Shown here: piece by piece, positions 23,787 to 33,362 of the stretch
How positions within the stretch are numbered: the stretch's first letter is position 1
Layout of the letters: every line of letters begins with the position of its first letter
Assembly (NCBI GenBank): GCA_963575745.1
Contig: CAUYUJ010003615.1
Coordinates: 1 to 64,000 of the forward strand
DNA length: 64,000 nt
Source: Prorocentrum cordatum
Lineage: Eukaryota > Sar > Dinophyceae > Prorocentrales > Prorocentraceae
Direction of reading: 5' to 3'
Program-made: the position numbers and the translations under genes
Notes under the pieces: generated by a model
Told to the model about the DNA's origin: nothing
The model's input: only the letters and a program-made list of their open reading frames with translations
The model's database searches: none

Positions 23787-25431
23787 TCAAACATCTGGGG
23801 AAGAGACTCGCATTCCAACATCTGCTGAAGCAACGCATATCCCAACTGAACCGAGAACTCGGCGCGTATCTTGCAACGTCCATTGGTTGAAATCCTCCTT
23901 CCAAAAACTTGCATGAACATGTTCGCCCGGAGTTCTAGGCCCACCTTGCACCACAGTGAGGTCTTGCAGGATGGCCTCAACACAGATATCGCGCGTTGCC
24001 CGTTGCCTGGTGAAACCGTGAACTTCTGATATTTTCAATCTTGTACACATATAGAACACACCAAAAAGAATGTCGCGGTTGAGGCTGTACCCGTAACCGA
24101 GCTTCCGGCACTGAGTCTTCGAGGCAACTGGAGTGCCGGACTTTCTGCCCAGACACCTGGCGAGACGAAACACGTTTTGGGACGTGAGGCTCATGCGAAG
24201 CATGTCGTCTATGAAGTAACTTCGCCCGTGCACACCAACCTCAGTTACGAACTGATCAAACTGCTCCATTTTATCTGGCACCCTAACATCAGATCGATTC
24301 ACTCGCGCGGTAATTGTTGCACTCCCAGCTGAAGAGACTCGCATTCCAACCTCCGCATCTTGTTCTGCTGAAGAAACTTGCAATCCAACATATGCTGAAG
24401 AAACTTGCATTTCCAACGTCTGTTGAAGCACTCCCAGAAACGTGCATTCCAACACCTGCTGAAGAAACATGCAGACCAGACTTGCGGAAACAGTATTTCC
24501 TGATCCTTAAATTGCACGGCAACTGATACAAATAGTATGCATGGCCACGTTTCTTCTCGTCCTCCGTCGCTGCTGAACTCACAACTGCATTAGATAAACT
24601 CCCAGTCGCGGAACTCCCCAGTGCATCAGATGAACTCCAAACTGCGGAACTCCCAACTGCAGAACTCCCAACCACAGAATCTGACCGAATCCTATGGTCA
24701 GCCTCCGTTGAACTCCCAACTGCAACAGCAGAACTCCCAGTCATGGAACTCCCTACTGCATCAGCTGAACTCCAAACCGCGGTACTTCCAACTGCAGAAC
24801 TCCCAGCTGTTGAACTCCCAACTGCATCAACAACTGCATCAGCGCAACTCCGAACTGTAGAACTTCCTACTGCACTCCGAACTGTGGAACTCCCGACTGC
24901 ACTGGAACTCCCAACTGCAGAAGCATCACCCTGATCAACGTGCACTCGATGACACTCCTCCTTCTCCTCCTCACCAACAAAGAGAACGCAAAGATCAGTC
25001 TGAGTCCCACACGCAATGTGAACACAGGGATCTGTCTGAGTCCCACAATCGGAACACTGCGAACACAAGGGGTTGCCAGCCAATTCAACAGCATCCATAT
25101 CAGTCTGTGTTCCACAAGTGTCCTCAACCCATTCCTCTTCCTCAGAATCGTCCGAGCAGAAATTCCGATAATATCTGGGCGCGAAAATACCCGCGCGAAC
25201 AAGGCACGACGAATCTGGCCCTCGAGCCGTGGACCACAAACGATACCTGATACCTTTCGCCCGCAGGCGGCGCAACTTCGGTTGAGAAACTTTGACAACA
25301 TGCCCATACAGCTGGTCTCGCTCATGCAGGCGAGACTCACATCCGTACGAAGGGCGAACACGGCAATATAGATCACTGACACACACTTCGAGCGTAGACA
25401 AACGAGCAGCGAGAAACTCGGAAGTAAGCAA
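23787..25431 (-). pseudogene. Retro2 ORF, unknown function, CGTQTD and AVGSS repeats, one frameshift
   Basis: I do not recognise this protein. It can be read from about 25431 down to 24289, then in another frame to 23787, roughly 540 residues. The frames join at an apparent extra T near 24411 (GCATTTCCAAC where sister repeats have GCATTCCAAC). In order: an N-terminal region (TSEFLAARLSTLEVCVSDLY), an acidic patch (DDSEEEEW), three CGTQTD motifs within about 35 residues, and a long low-complexity block of AVGSS-type pentads. After a basic segment come imperfect repeats around VSSADVGMRVSS, then a non-repetitive C-terminal region (DKMEQFDQFVTEVG...RDILFGVFYMCTR). No nucleic-acid enzyme motif is visible. 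As the only long frame of Retro2 it is probably its own protein, perhaps ORF1-like, though that role is a guess. The start codon is uncertain because the 5' region has further frame breaks. Confidence 0.55.
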
Positions 25432-25518
25432 CGCCGTATCTGTCCGTACAATTCTGATGAAACAAACTCCATAAATGAAACGTGGATTCGCTCAACAAGA
25501 AGAAGGCAAATCACAAGC
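25273..25518 (-). repeat. Retro2 internal direct repeat, right (5') copy
   Basis: Counterpart of 23180-23452. The left copy has about 40 bp extra (CAATCTGAAGCTACACAATC) absent here. Beyond it toward the 5' end, AAGCAAGCGGCCT occurs twice (25538-25600). Confidence 0.7.
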
Positions 25519-27305
25519 AGACAATGCAACAAGTACAAAGCAAGCGGCCTGGAAGTACAAGATAACACATGCAGCGAGTACAATCAAAGCAAGCGGCCTA
25601 TGCACCTGCTCCAATAGGAGCTGTCTCACTTGACACAACAGAGAACCTGGCACCTATCGTCTGTAGGCCCACGGAGAGGACGTCGTCGAAGCCGACGAAG
25701 TACCCGAAGATATGGGACGGCCCGTGCGCGAGATGTACAGTGGAGTACGATGCGTGTGTGCACAGAAAACCTGTCCGCGCAATGCGGCTCGAGGAGGCCC
25801 CCGACGGGCCAGGCCGCCGCTGAGCTCCCCGAGGAGGGACAGCAGCAACCTGGTCACCGCCCGGAACCTCGTAGGGCTCCTGGCACGCAATAAAGTGCTG
25901 AGAATCGAAGCAGAGAGCTTCGGAGAAGATTTCCTTCAACTTTTCATTTTTGTAATTTTCGATGTCCATATAAGGTCGGTTCCTGGAAGTCAACCTATAG
26001 TAAAACTCCCTCGGGGGAGCTGAGCTGCTCTGGGAAAAAAAGTAACTCGTAGAGCTTCCCTCAGCTAGTTGCTGGAAGCTTAAGAGTAATTCCGGGGCGC
26101 TGGAGAGCTAGTTGGCAAGAAAAATCTCGACGGACCTTTTGCTGACTTTTGGTCGGTTGAAAGTTTTGTTCTCGAAATTCAACAAGTCGTTTGAGCTCTA
26201 GTATTTTTTCCCGTGGTTTTCGATCTTATTCCCGCCCGCCGTCTTGATCTCAGCTCGATCGGGTACTTTTTACAGCCAAAAAGCACTGCGGCGGGATCGG
26301 CCGTTTTGGGTCATCTTGACACGCGGTGACGGTTTTCTGAACATAACTCGAGCTTTAGGAGAGCTACAGAGCTGATACTTACAGAAATCGATTCTGAATC
26401 ATCAGGCGCGTTTTCCAGTTGAATCCATTCGTCCGAACTCGGTCTGCTGCTCGAGCCAGGTCCGCGAAACTATTCGAATTATTCGAGTCATCTTGAGAGG
26501 TGCTGTCAGTTTTCTGTACTTAACTCGCGCTGTGGGGGGGCTACAGGGCTGGTAATCACAGAAACCAATTTGGAGACATCAGGCGCGTCCGCCTGTCGAA
26601 TCGAAAGGTCTGAACTCGGTCTGCTGCTCGAGCTAGGTCCGCGAAACTTCGTATTGTTCGAGTGATTTTGAAAGGTGCTGTCGGTTTCCTGTGCTTAACT
26701 CGGGCTGTAGGGGTGCTACAGGGCTGGTAATCACAGAAACCGATTCGGAGACATCAGGCGCGTCTGCCTGTTGCATGCAGAGGTCTGAACTCAGTCTGCT
26801 ACTCAAGCTAGGTCCTCAAAACTATTTGTATCGCTCAAGCCATCCCGACAGGAACTGTCGGTTTTCTGTGCTTAACTCGAGCTCTAGGGCAGCTACAGAG
26901 CTAATTCCCACAGAAACCGATGCAGCATAATCTGGCGCGTTCGTCTGTTGCATCTAGAGGTCTGAACTCGGTCTGCTACTCGAGCTACGCGAAACTATTC
27001 GCATCTTTCGAGTCATCTTGAGAGGTGTTGTCGGTTTTCGCACGTAACTCGGGTTCTAGGGGAGCTACAGACCTGATGCGCACAGAAACTGATTCGGAAT
27101 CATCATGCGCGTTCGTCTGTTGCATCTAGAGGTCTGAACTGGGTTTGCTACTCGGGCTAGGTCCGCAAAACTATTCGTAGTCTTCGACTCATCTTGACAG
27201 ATGTTGTTCCCCACATCCTGAGTGGGGTTCTTGTTTTCCCAGAACACCCTCTCCTTCCCACCCACCTCCCGCTCCATCTTCCATACAGCCCAATATTATT
27301 CCTAC

Positions 27306-27440
27306 CACACACACCATGCCATACCATAGTTCCTACCACACATACCATACCATACCATACCATACCATACCACACCATACGTACCATACCGTACCATACC
27401 ATACCATGGCGTACCATAGCATACCATACCATATCACACC
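27306..27440 (+). repeat. (CCATA)n-type microsatellite
   Basis: Imperfect tandem CCATA pentamers, purest at 27345-27390. The YHTIPYHTIPYHT peptides in this region are translations of it. Confidence 0.9.
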
Positions 27441-28175
27441 TCCAGGGAGGCCCCGCGCCCCTCCCACCCCTGCAGGGAGGCCCCGCCTGAGCGAGGAGGG
27501 TATCCGCAAACCATACTATTTACATGGTTTCGCGCCCCTCCCACCCCTCCAGGGAGGCCCCGCCTGAGCGAGGAAGGTATCCGCAAACCATACTATTTAC
27601 ATGGTTTCGTGCCCCTCCCACCCCTGCAGGGAGGCCCCGCCTGAGCGAGGAGGGCATCCGCAAACCATGCTATTTACATGGTTTCGCGCCCCTCCCACTC
27701 CTCCAGGGAGGCCCCGCCTGAGCGAGGAGGGTATCCGCAAACCATGCTATTGACATGGTTTCGTGCCCCTCCCACCCCTCCAGGGAGGCTCCGCCTGAGC
27801 GAGGAGGGCATCCGAAAACCATACTATTTACATGGTTTCGTGCCCCTCCCACCCCTCCAGGGAGGCCCCGCCGGAGCGAGGAGGGTATCCGCAAACCATA
27901 CTATTTGCATGGTTTCGCGCCCCTCCCACCCCTCCAGGGAGGCCCAGCCTGAGCGAGGATGGTATCGGAAAGCCATATTATTGACATGGTTTCGTGCCCC
28001 TCCCACACCTCCAGGGAGGCCCCGCCTGAGCGAGGAGGGTATCTGAAAACCATACTATTTACATGGTTTCGCGCCCCTCCCACCCCTCCAGGGAGGCCCA
28101 GCCTGAGCGAGGAGGGTATCGGAAAACCATACTATTTACATGGTTTCGTGCCCCTCCCACCCCTCCAGCGTCGCG
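27440..28175 (+). repeat. 77-bp minisatellite, 9-10 copies
   Basis: Period 77 measured from the repeated CGCCTGAGCGAGG (27484, 27561, 27638 and on). Each unit holds CCCTCCAGGGAGG, an interrupted palindrome, and AACCATACTATTTACATGGTTT, an inverted repeat AACCAT/ATGGTT. The overlapping proline-rich frames on both strands reflect a period not divisible by three, not genes. Confidence 0.9.
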
Positions 28176-28527
28176 AGGAGGGCGTCAAGCAAATGGGTCC
28201 CACGAAACCGTTAATCTCTTTTTGTGGGGACCTCCGTCAGCATAATTCGTTTTCTGCATTGAAATCGGGCTGTAGGAAAGCTACAGAGCTGGTGCGCACA
28301 GAAACCGTTTCTGCTACTTTTTCCTTAGTGGTATTCTCTACACGCTGCAGATGAGCTATAGAACTGTTCAGCCCAGCAATCGGATATCACTAGACAGATC
28401 AATCTGCTATCAGCTCGGGCTGAAAAACTATTTGTTCTCTGCTAATGCTTTGGACAGAATATATGGTCAGGAGCTCCACGAGTCCCCCGGCGGAAAGAAA
28501 GGTTTACGGTTTACCGCCGGCGCCCAG

Positions 28528-28648
28528 TTTATATGCGTATGCTTAGCGTAAGAATCTGCTTTCTCAAAATAAATGGTTGAATATCTTGCAGATCTTAGCA
28601 AAACCGACTCAAACTCACCACTTTGTCCGCCTGGGCCGGCTCGACCAA
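28528..28648 (-). repeat. HelB copy 5 fragment (minus)
   Basis: Reverse HelB body (CTGCTTTCTCAAAATAAATGG, ACCACTTTGTCCGCC) cut at TCGACCAA, the usual TTGG|AGCTAG target, by the tail of HelC copy 3. Confidence 0.65.
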
Positions 28649-28919
28649 CTGGGAGCCGGCGGTAAACCGTCAACCAGATTACCGCCGGGCACCTCGTAGA
28701 CGGAACACATGAGGGAAGCTTCTGAAGCAAGAGCCGAAAAATTCGAAAAATCACAATTGTTCGGTTTTCATCAAAAGTCCGTTCCCCCAAGTGTTTTGAT
28801 AGTAACACTGCACCTAGAGCCATTAAAAAATAACGAGCAGGTGCGTCATAGCTACTACAGGGAATGGAAATCTCACTTCTGAAACTCAAAATTTTGCATA
28901 AAGTGAAAAAAAACGACCC
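28649..28919 (-). mobile_element. HelC copy 3 (minus), head missing
   Basis: Reverse tail CTGGGAGCCGGCGGTAAACC with left arm TTACCGCCGGG, then HelC body (AAAAATCACAATTG, CCCAAGTGTTTTGATAGTAAC). Cut at CGACCCC by another reversed tail. Confidence 0.7.
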
Positions 28920-29040
28920 CAGGGATCCGGCGGTAAACCCTCAACCAGGGGACCGCCGGGAGCCTCGCAGAGCTCTTTGTTCGTGCGGCGCTGCTCGAAA
29001 CAAAGCTTTCTCAAGCGTAAAGAAAAAGCTCGAAATGTGC

Positions 29041-29041
<1 letters not shown>
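28920..29041 (-). mobile_element. HelC copy 4 tail (minus), truncated at a poly(T) tract
   Basis: The reversed stem-loop has arms GGGATCCGGCGGTAAACC and GGGACCGCCGGGAGCC; the usual loop sequence is eroded. GAGCTCTTTG and the AAGCTTTCTC segment follow, then the tract starts mid-element. Confidence 0.65.

Positions 29042-29094
<53 letters not shown>
29042..29094 (+). repeat. Uninterrupted T tract, 53 bases
   Basis: 53 consecutive T's, the longest homopolymer here. Flanks are reversed HelC (AAATGTGCG) and GGGTTTTCATGGCG, which also looks like reversed HelC, so the tract seems to interrupt one element. It could be expanded slippage of the HelC TTTTTCGAG segment, a bare poly(A) insertion on the minus strand, or an assembly-length artefact. 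Confidence 0.9.
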
Positions 29095-29095
<1 letters not shown>

Positions 29096-29560
29096 GGTTT
29101 TCATGGCGAATAGTTTCCGGACCTAGCTCCAGTAGCAGACCGTCTTCAAACCTCCCAATGCAACAGACGAACGTACTGGATCGTCTTATGTGCATATCAG
29201 CTCTGTAGCTCTTCTAGATATTGAGTTCAGTGAGGGAGACCGACAGCACTTGTCAAAATGACTCGAAGAATAGAAATAAAGTTTGCCGACCTGGCTCGAG
29301 AAGCAGACTGCGTTGAGACCTCTCGATAAGATAGACGAACGCGCCTGATCATTCCAAATCAGTTTCTGTACGTACCAGCCGTGTAGCTCTCCTAAATCTC
29401 GAGTTAAGTACCGAAAACCGTCACGCGTGTCTAGATGACTCGAAACGGCAGACGGTTCGCTCGAGTCTTCATAACGCGAGATAACCCACAACCGGTGGGA
29501 AACATACACGAATTTAGAAATTATGCGCGCAGCTTGAAAAATCGACCCCAGGTTACCACA
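29095..29560 (-). repeat. HelC/HelA minus fragments
   Basis: After the short GGGTTTTCATGGCG come two reversed 177-bp-type units (GCGAATAGTTTCCGGACCTAGC, GACTCGAAGAATAG). Degraded sequence (CATACACGAATTTAG...AATCGACCCCAGG) runs up to the next head. Confidence 0.55.
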
Positions 29561-30249
29561 TACCTCGTAGAGCTCTTCGCCAAGATGAGCTAAGAGGAAT
29601 TCGGGCGCAGGGTGGAGCTAGATGGCAGGCCCGACCTTAACAGACAATGTGGTAACTTGGAGTCGGTTTTTCTATCTTTGTGCAAAATTTGAGAATTTGT
29701 TTCGAGAGCTGGTATTTTTCCCACCTATAATGGGTTATGCTGCGTCTGCCAGTTAAATTCTCAGGTCCGTAGCTGCAGTGTTGCTATCAAAACACTTGGG
29801 GAACCGACTGTGTTGCGAGTCATCTTGGCACGCATTCACGGTTTTCTGTACCTAACTCGGGATTTCGGAAAGCTACAGAGCTGATGCTCACATAAACCGA
29901 TTGGGAATCATCAGGCGCCTTCGTCTGTTACATCGAGAGGTCTGAACTCGGTCTGGTATTCGAGTTAGATCCGCGCAACTATTCGTATTATGAGTGATCT
30001 TCACAGCTGTGTCGGTTTCCCTGAACTGAATGTTTAGAAGAGCTACAGAGCTAGCACGCATAAAAATCGATCCAGTATCACCCGGCGCGTTCTTTTCTCG
30101 CATCGACAGGTCTGAACTCGATCTGACACTCGAGCTAGGCCCCCAAAACCAAGATATAGAATGGAAAAAACATATTTTTCGAGCTGCTTTCGTCACGCTT
30201 TAAAGCTTTTTTCGTGTGCTCGGAGCTCTACGAGGCTCCCGGATCCCAG
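29561..30249 (+). mobile_element. HelC copy 5, chimera carrying 177-bp units
   Basis: 689 bp. HelC head (TACCTCGTAGAGCTCTTC) and body to AACACTTGGGGAACCGACTG, then two HelA-type core units (about 29812-30140), then a HelC-type tail region. The stem-loop is reduced (GAGGCTCCCGGATCCCAG). The same order of modules is seen at 53186-53906. Confidence 0.75.
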
Positions 30250-30505
30250 TTGTCTAAGGTCGGGTCGGCTAACTAGCTTTACTCTGCGCCCCGAATTCTT
30301 CTTAGCTCATCTTGCCGAAGAGCTCTACGAGCTATTCCTCTAGCTCATGAATGCCGAAGAGCTCTACGAGCTACTAGCTCCACCCCGCGCTAGCATTCCT
30401 CTAGGTCATCGATGCCGAAGAGCTGTGCGAGGAACTAGCTCCAACTTGGGCCGGGATTCCTCTGCTCATTGATGCCGAAGAGATCTACGAGAGCTCTACG
30501 AGATA
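30250..30505 (-). repeat. Train of HelB/HelC heads (minus)
   Basis: At least four reversed head segments in a row, each containing CCGAAGAGCTCTACGAG or a variant and preceded by ATTCCTCTAGCTCAT. Each breaks off near the GAGCTAG|TTGG position. No matching series of tails is present nearby. Confidence 0.7.
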
Positions 30506-30595
30506 CTTGGAACCGGCGGTAAACCGTCAATATGTTACCGCAAGGAACCTCGTAGAGCTCTCTCTTGCACGGCGATCACCCACAGTCGTCATGTC
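30506..30595 (-). repeat. HelC copy 6 tail (minus)
   Basis: Reversed stem-loop GGAACCGGCGGTAAACCGTC with a mutated second arm (GTTACCGCAAGG), then AACCTCGTAGAGCTCT and a short remnant. Confidence 0.6.
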
Positions 30596-30892
30596 CGCAC
30601 GCGCCGGGTCGGCCACTTGGTAGCGTCCAAAACCCGGAGAGCGAAGAGACTGTCGGGGAGGGATAATCTTTCCTGGAGAGCTCTGGGGGGCTCCCCTGCA
30701 GCGCTGCTGGAGCTCTGCCAGGAACGCTGCCGCACGTGCCTGCTCGCGTGCAGGCACGCGTGGAAAGCGCCCCCGAACCCGCTGCCGGCACGGGCAACTC
30801 GCTGCGGGAAACGTGGAGCGCCGTGGAGGAGCTGCTGGCAGGCACAACCACCGTCCAGCTTCTAATCTTTCCGCACGCGCCGGGTCTGCCAA
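30596..30892 (-). repeat. RepD copy 3 (minus)
   Basis: Reverse RepD from TTGGTAGCGTCCAAAACCCGG to CCACCGTCCAGCTTCTAATC, including a near-palindromic region (CGTGCCTGCTCGCGTGCAGG). ACGCGCCGGGTCGGCCA and ACGCGCCGGGTCTGCCA occur on its two sides (about 30598 and 30873), so it is bracketed by a 17-bp direct repeat with one mismatch. Confidence 0.65.
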
Positions 30893-32357
30893 CTGGGCGC
30901 CGGCGGTAAACCGTCAACCTTTCTTACCGCCGGGGGACTCGTAGAGCTTCCTGACCATGTATTATGTCCAAAGAATTAGCAGAGAACAAACTGTTTTTCA
31001 GCCGAGCGCTGAGAGCAGACTGATCTCAGGCGTCTAGTGATATCCCATTGCTGTGCTGAACAGTTCTATGCTCATCTGCAGCGTGTAGAAAATACCATCG
31101 GGAGAAACTTGCAGAGTGCGAATCCGTGTTTGGCGTCTGCGCTCACAACAGACCCAAACCAAGCGTCTAGATGCTTCGCGCCTCATAATGTCCTTCTGAT
31201 TTTTTCAGCCGAAGAGCTCTCGAGCTGCTCTCGAGTTCAGCGAAACAATTCACCATCATTTTGAAAAAATATCGGTCGAATACGAATAGTTTTGTGAACC
31301 TAGCTCGGGTAGCAGACCGAGTTCAGACCTCTCGATCAACGCTCCCAATGCATCTGCCTCCGTTTGTCTGCGTACCAGCTCTGTAGCTCTCCTACAGCCC
31401 GAATTCAATGCAGGAAATTAACAAAATCTGTCAAGATGACTCGAAGAGTACGAGTAGTTTCGCGGACCTAGCCCAGCAGGCCCAATTCATACCTCTGGAT
31501 GCAATATACGAAAGGGCCTGATGGTGTCGAATCATCTGTGCATATGAGCTCTGTAGCTCTCCCACAGCCCGAGTTACGTTCGAAAACGGACAGCACCTCT
31601 CAAGATGACTCGAATGATACGAACAGTTTCGCGGACCTAGCTCGAGTAGCAGACCGAGTTCAGACCTCTGGATGCAACCGACAAACGCGCCTGATTATTT
31701 TGGATCGGTTTCTCTGCGTAGCTCTATAGCTGCCCTAGAGCTCGAGTTGAGTACAGAAAACCGACTGTCTCTGTCAAGATGACGCGAGAAATACTAATAG
31801 TTTTGCGGATCTAGCTCGAGTAGCAGACCGATTTCAGACCTCTGCATGCAAGAGGCGGACGCGTCTGATGTCTCTGAATCGTGTTCTGCCATCACCAGCC
31901 CTGTAGCCCCTCGCAGCCCGAGTTAAGTACAGAAAGCCAACAGCACCTCTCAAGATGACGCGAACAATACGAGTAGTTTCGCAGATCTAGCTCGGGCAGC
32001 AGACCGAGTTCAGATCTGTGGATGCAACATGCGAACGCGCCTGTTGATTATGAATCCGCTCCTGTGAGTATGAGCTCTATAGCTGTCTTACAGCTCGAGT
32101 TAAGTACAAAAAACCGTCAACGCGTGTCAAGATGACTCGAAACAGCCGATCCCGCCGGGATGCTTTTTGGCAGTAATATCTACCCGATCGATCTGAGGTT
32201 AAGACAGCGAGCGGGAATGATATCGAATATCACGGGAAAAAATATTAGAGCTCTAACGAATTGGTTGAATTTCGAGCACACAATTTTCAACCGACCAAAA
32301 GTCAGCAAAAGGTCCGTTGACATTTTTCGTGCCAACTAGCTCTCCAGCGCCCCCGAA
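30893..32357 (-). mobile_element. HelA copy 20 (minus), head separated
   Basis: Reversed tail from CTGGGCGCC at 30893, six to seven units (the first two divergent), conserved block, and AGCTCTCCAGCGCCCCCGAA at the right end. It is interrupted at the same TAATTCC position used elsewhere. Confidence 0.75.
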
Positions 32358-33362
32358 CTGGGCGCCGGCGGTAAACCGTCAACCTTTCTTACCGCCGGGG
32401 GACTCGTAGAGCTTCCTTGCCATCTGTTATGTCCACAAAATTGGCAGAGAACGAATAGTTGTTCAGCCTCTGCTGATAGCAGAGCCGAATAGAAGAGTTC
32501 AGAGCTCTAGATGTAAGAGACGCACGCGCCTCATGATGCTGAATCTATTGATGTGCGTACGAGCTCTGTGGCCCCTCCACATATCAAGTTAAGCACAGAA
32601 ACCGACAGCATCTGTCAAGATGACTCGAGTAATACGAATAGGTTCACGAATCTAGCTCGAGTAGCAGACCGAGTTCAGACCTCTAGATGCCATAGATGAA
32701 TGCGCCTGATGATTTCGAATGGGTTCTGTAAGTGTAGCTGTTCTACAGCTCGAGTTAACCAGAAAGCCGACTGCATCTGTCAAGATGACTCGAAGAATAC
32801 GAATAGGTTCGTGAAGATAGCTCGAGTAGCAGACCGAGTTCAGACCTCTAGATAAAACCGATGAACGCGCCTGATGATTCTGGATCGGTGTCTGTTAATA
32901 TGAGCTCTGTAGCTGTCCTACAGCTCGAATTCAGTACAGAAAACCGACAGCCCTATTAAGATGACTCGAACAATACGAATAGTTTCGCGGATCTAGCTCG
33001 TGTAGCAGACCGAGTTCAGACCTCTAGATGCAACAGACGAGCGCGCCTGATGATTCTAAGAGGGTTCCTGTTAATATCAGCTCTGTAGCTGTCGTATAGC
33101 TCGAGTTATGTTCAGAAAACCGCCACCGCGTGTCAAGATGACCCAAAACGGCCGATCCCGCCGCAGTGCTTTTTGACAGTAATATCTATCCGATCGATCT
33201 GAGATTAAGACGGCGAGCGGGAATAATATCGAATATCACGGGAAAAAATACTAGAGCTCTAACGAATGGTTGAATTTCGAGAACAAGATTTTCAACCGAC
33301 CAAAAGTCATAAAAAAGTCCGTCGAGATTTTTCTTGCCAACTAGCTCTCCAGCGCCCCGGAA
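32358..33362 (-). mobile_element. HelA copy 21 (minus), head separated
   Basis: Reversed tail at 32358, four units and conserved block, ending GCGCCCCGGAA where HelB copy 6 begins. Copies 20 and 21 are both cut at TAATTCC, forming a stepwise nest. Confidence 0.75.

Larger units (their letters stand above)
22763..25845 (-). mobile_element. Retro2: reverse-transcriptase-lacking retroelement in a HelB loop
   Basis: About 3.1 kb on the minus strand, bounded by the 10-bp target duplication CAACCTGGTC (plus-strand sense). The 3' end on its own strand reads CAGACATCGCA and abuts GACCAGGTTG of the HelB loop. Upstream of that end is the perfect palindrome GCTCCCATGGGAGC (22789-22802). Three copies of CAGCGAAGCTG lie at 22825, 22846 and 22884, the reverse complement of a motif found twice in the Retro1 3' UTR. 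The coding region shows no reverse transcriptase, endonuclease or RNase H motif. I infer a non-autonomous element mobilised by a Retro1-like enzyme; a captured cellular message is the alternative. Confidence 0.75.
22732..26042 (-). mobile_element. HelB copy 4 (minus), loop occupied by Retro2
   Basis: The reverse tail starts CTGGCGCCGGCGGTGAAC at 22732. CAACCTGGTC occurs at both 22753-22762 and 25846-25855, and Retro2 lies between. The HelB body (AAAGTGCTGAGAATCGAAGC...) follows to about 26042, where a plus HelA begins; the HelB head is absent. Confidence 0.8.
27206..28245 (+). repeat. RepE block 1
   Basis: A pyrimidine-rich lead-in with CCCCACATCCTGAGTGGGG (a 5-bp stem), the ACCAT microsatellite, a 77-bp minisatellite, and an end segment ATGGGTCCCACGAAACCGTT...GTGGGGACCTCCGTCAGC. 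That end segment recurs at about 58385-58440 next to another RepE-like block, so RepE appears to be a defined repeat with a fixed end. Confidence 0.6.
26043..28527 (+). mobile_element. HelA copy 19, interrupted by RepE
   Basis: Canonical TAACTCG head at 26043, conserved block and about five core units to roughly 27205. Core sequence resumes near 28245 (TTTTCTGCATTGAAATCGGG). The tail stem-loop is slightly mutated (GGCGGAAAGAAAGGTTTACGG) and ends CCCAG at 28527. The RepE block between makes this the longest interrupted HelA apart from the Retro1 host. Confidence 0.75.

Noticed and set aside
25598-25993. Minus-strand 131-codon ORF as a separate gene upstream of Retro2
   Set aside because: It spans the Retro2 5' end, the target duplication and HelB body, so it crosses an insertion junction.
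27678-28046. Proline-rich ORFs over the 77-bp array
   Set aside because: Open frames occur on both strands and follow the repeat; no start, domain or conservation beyond the repeat itself.
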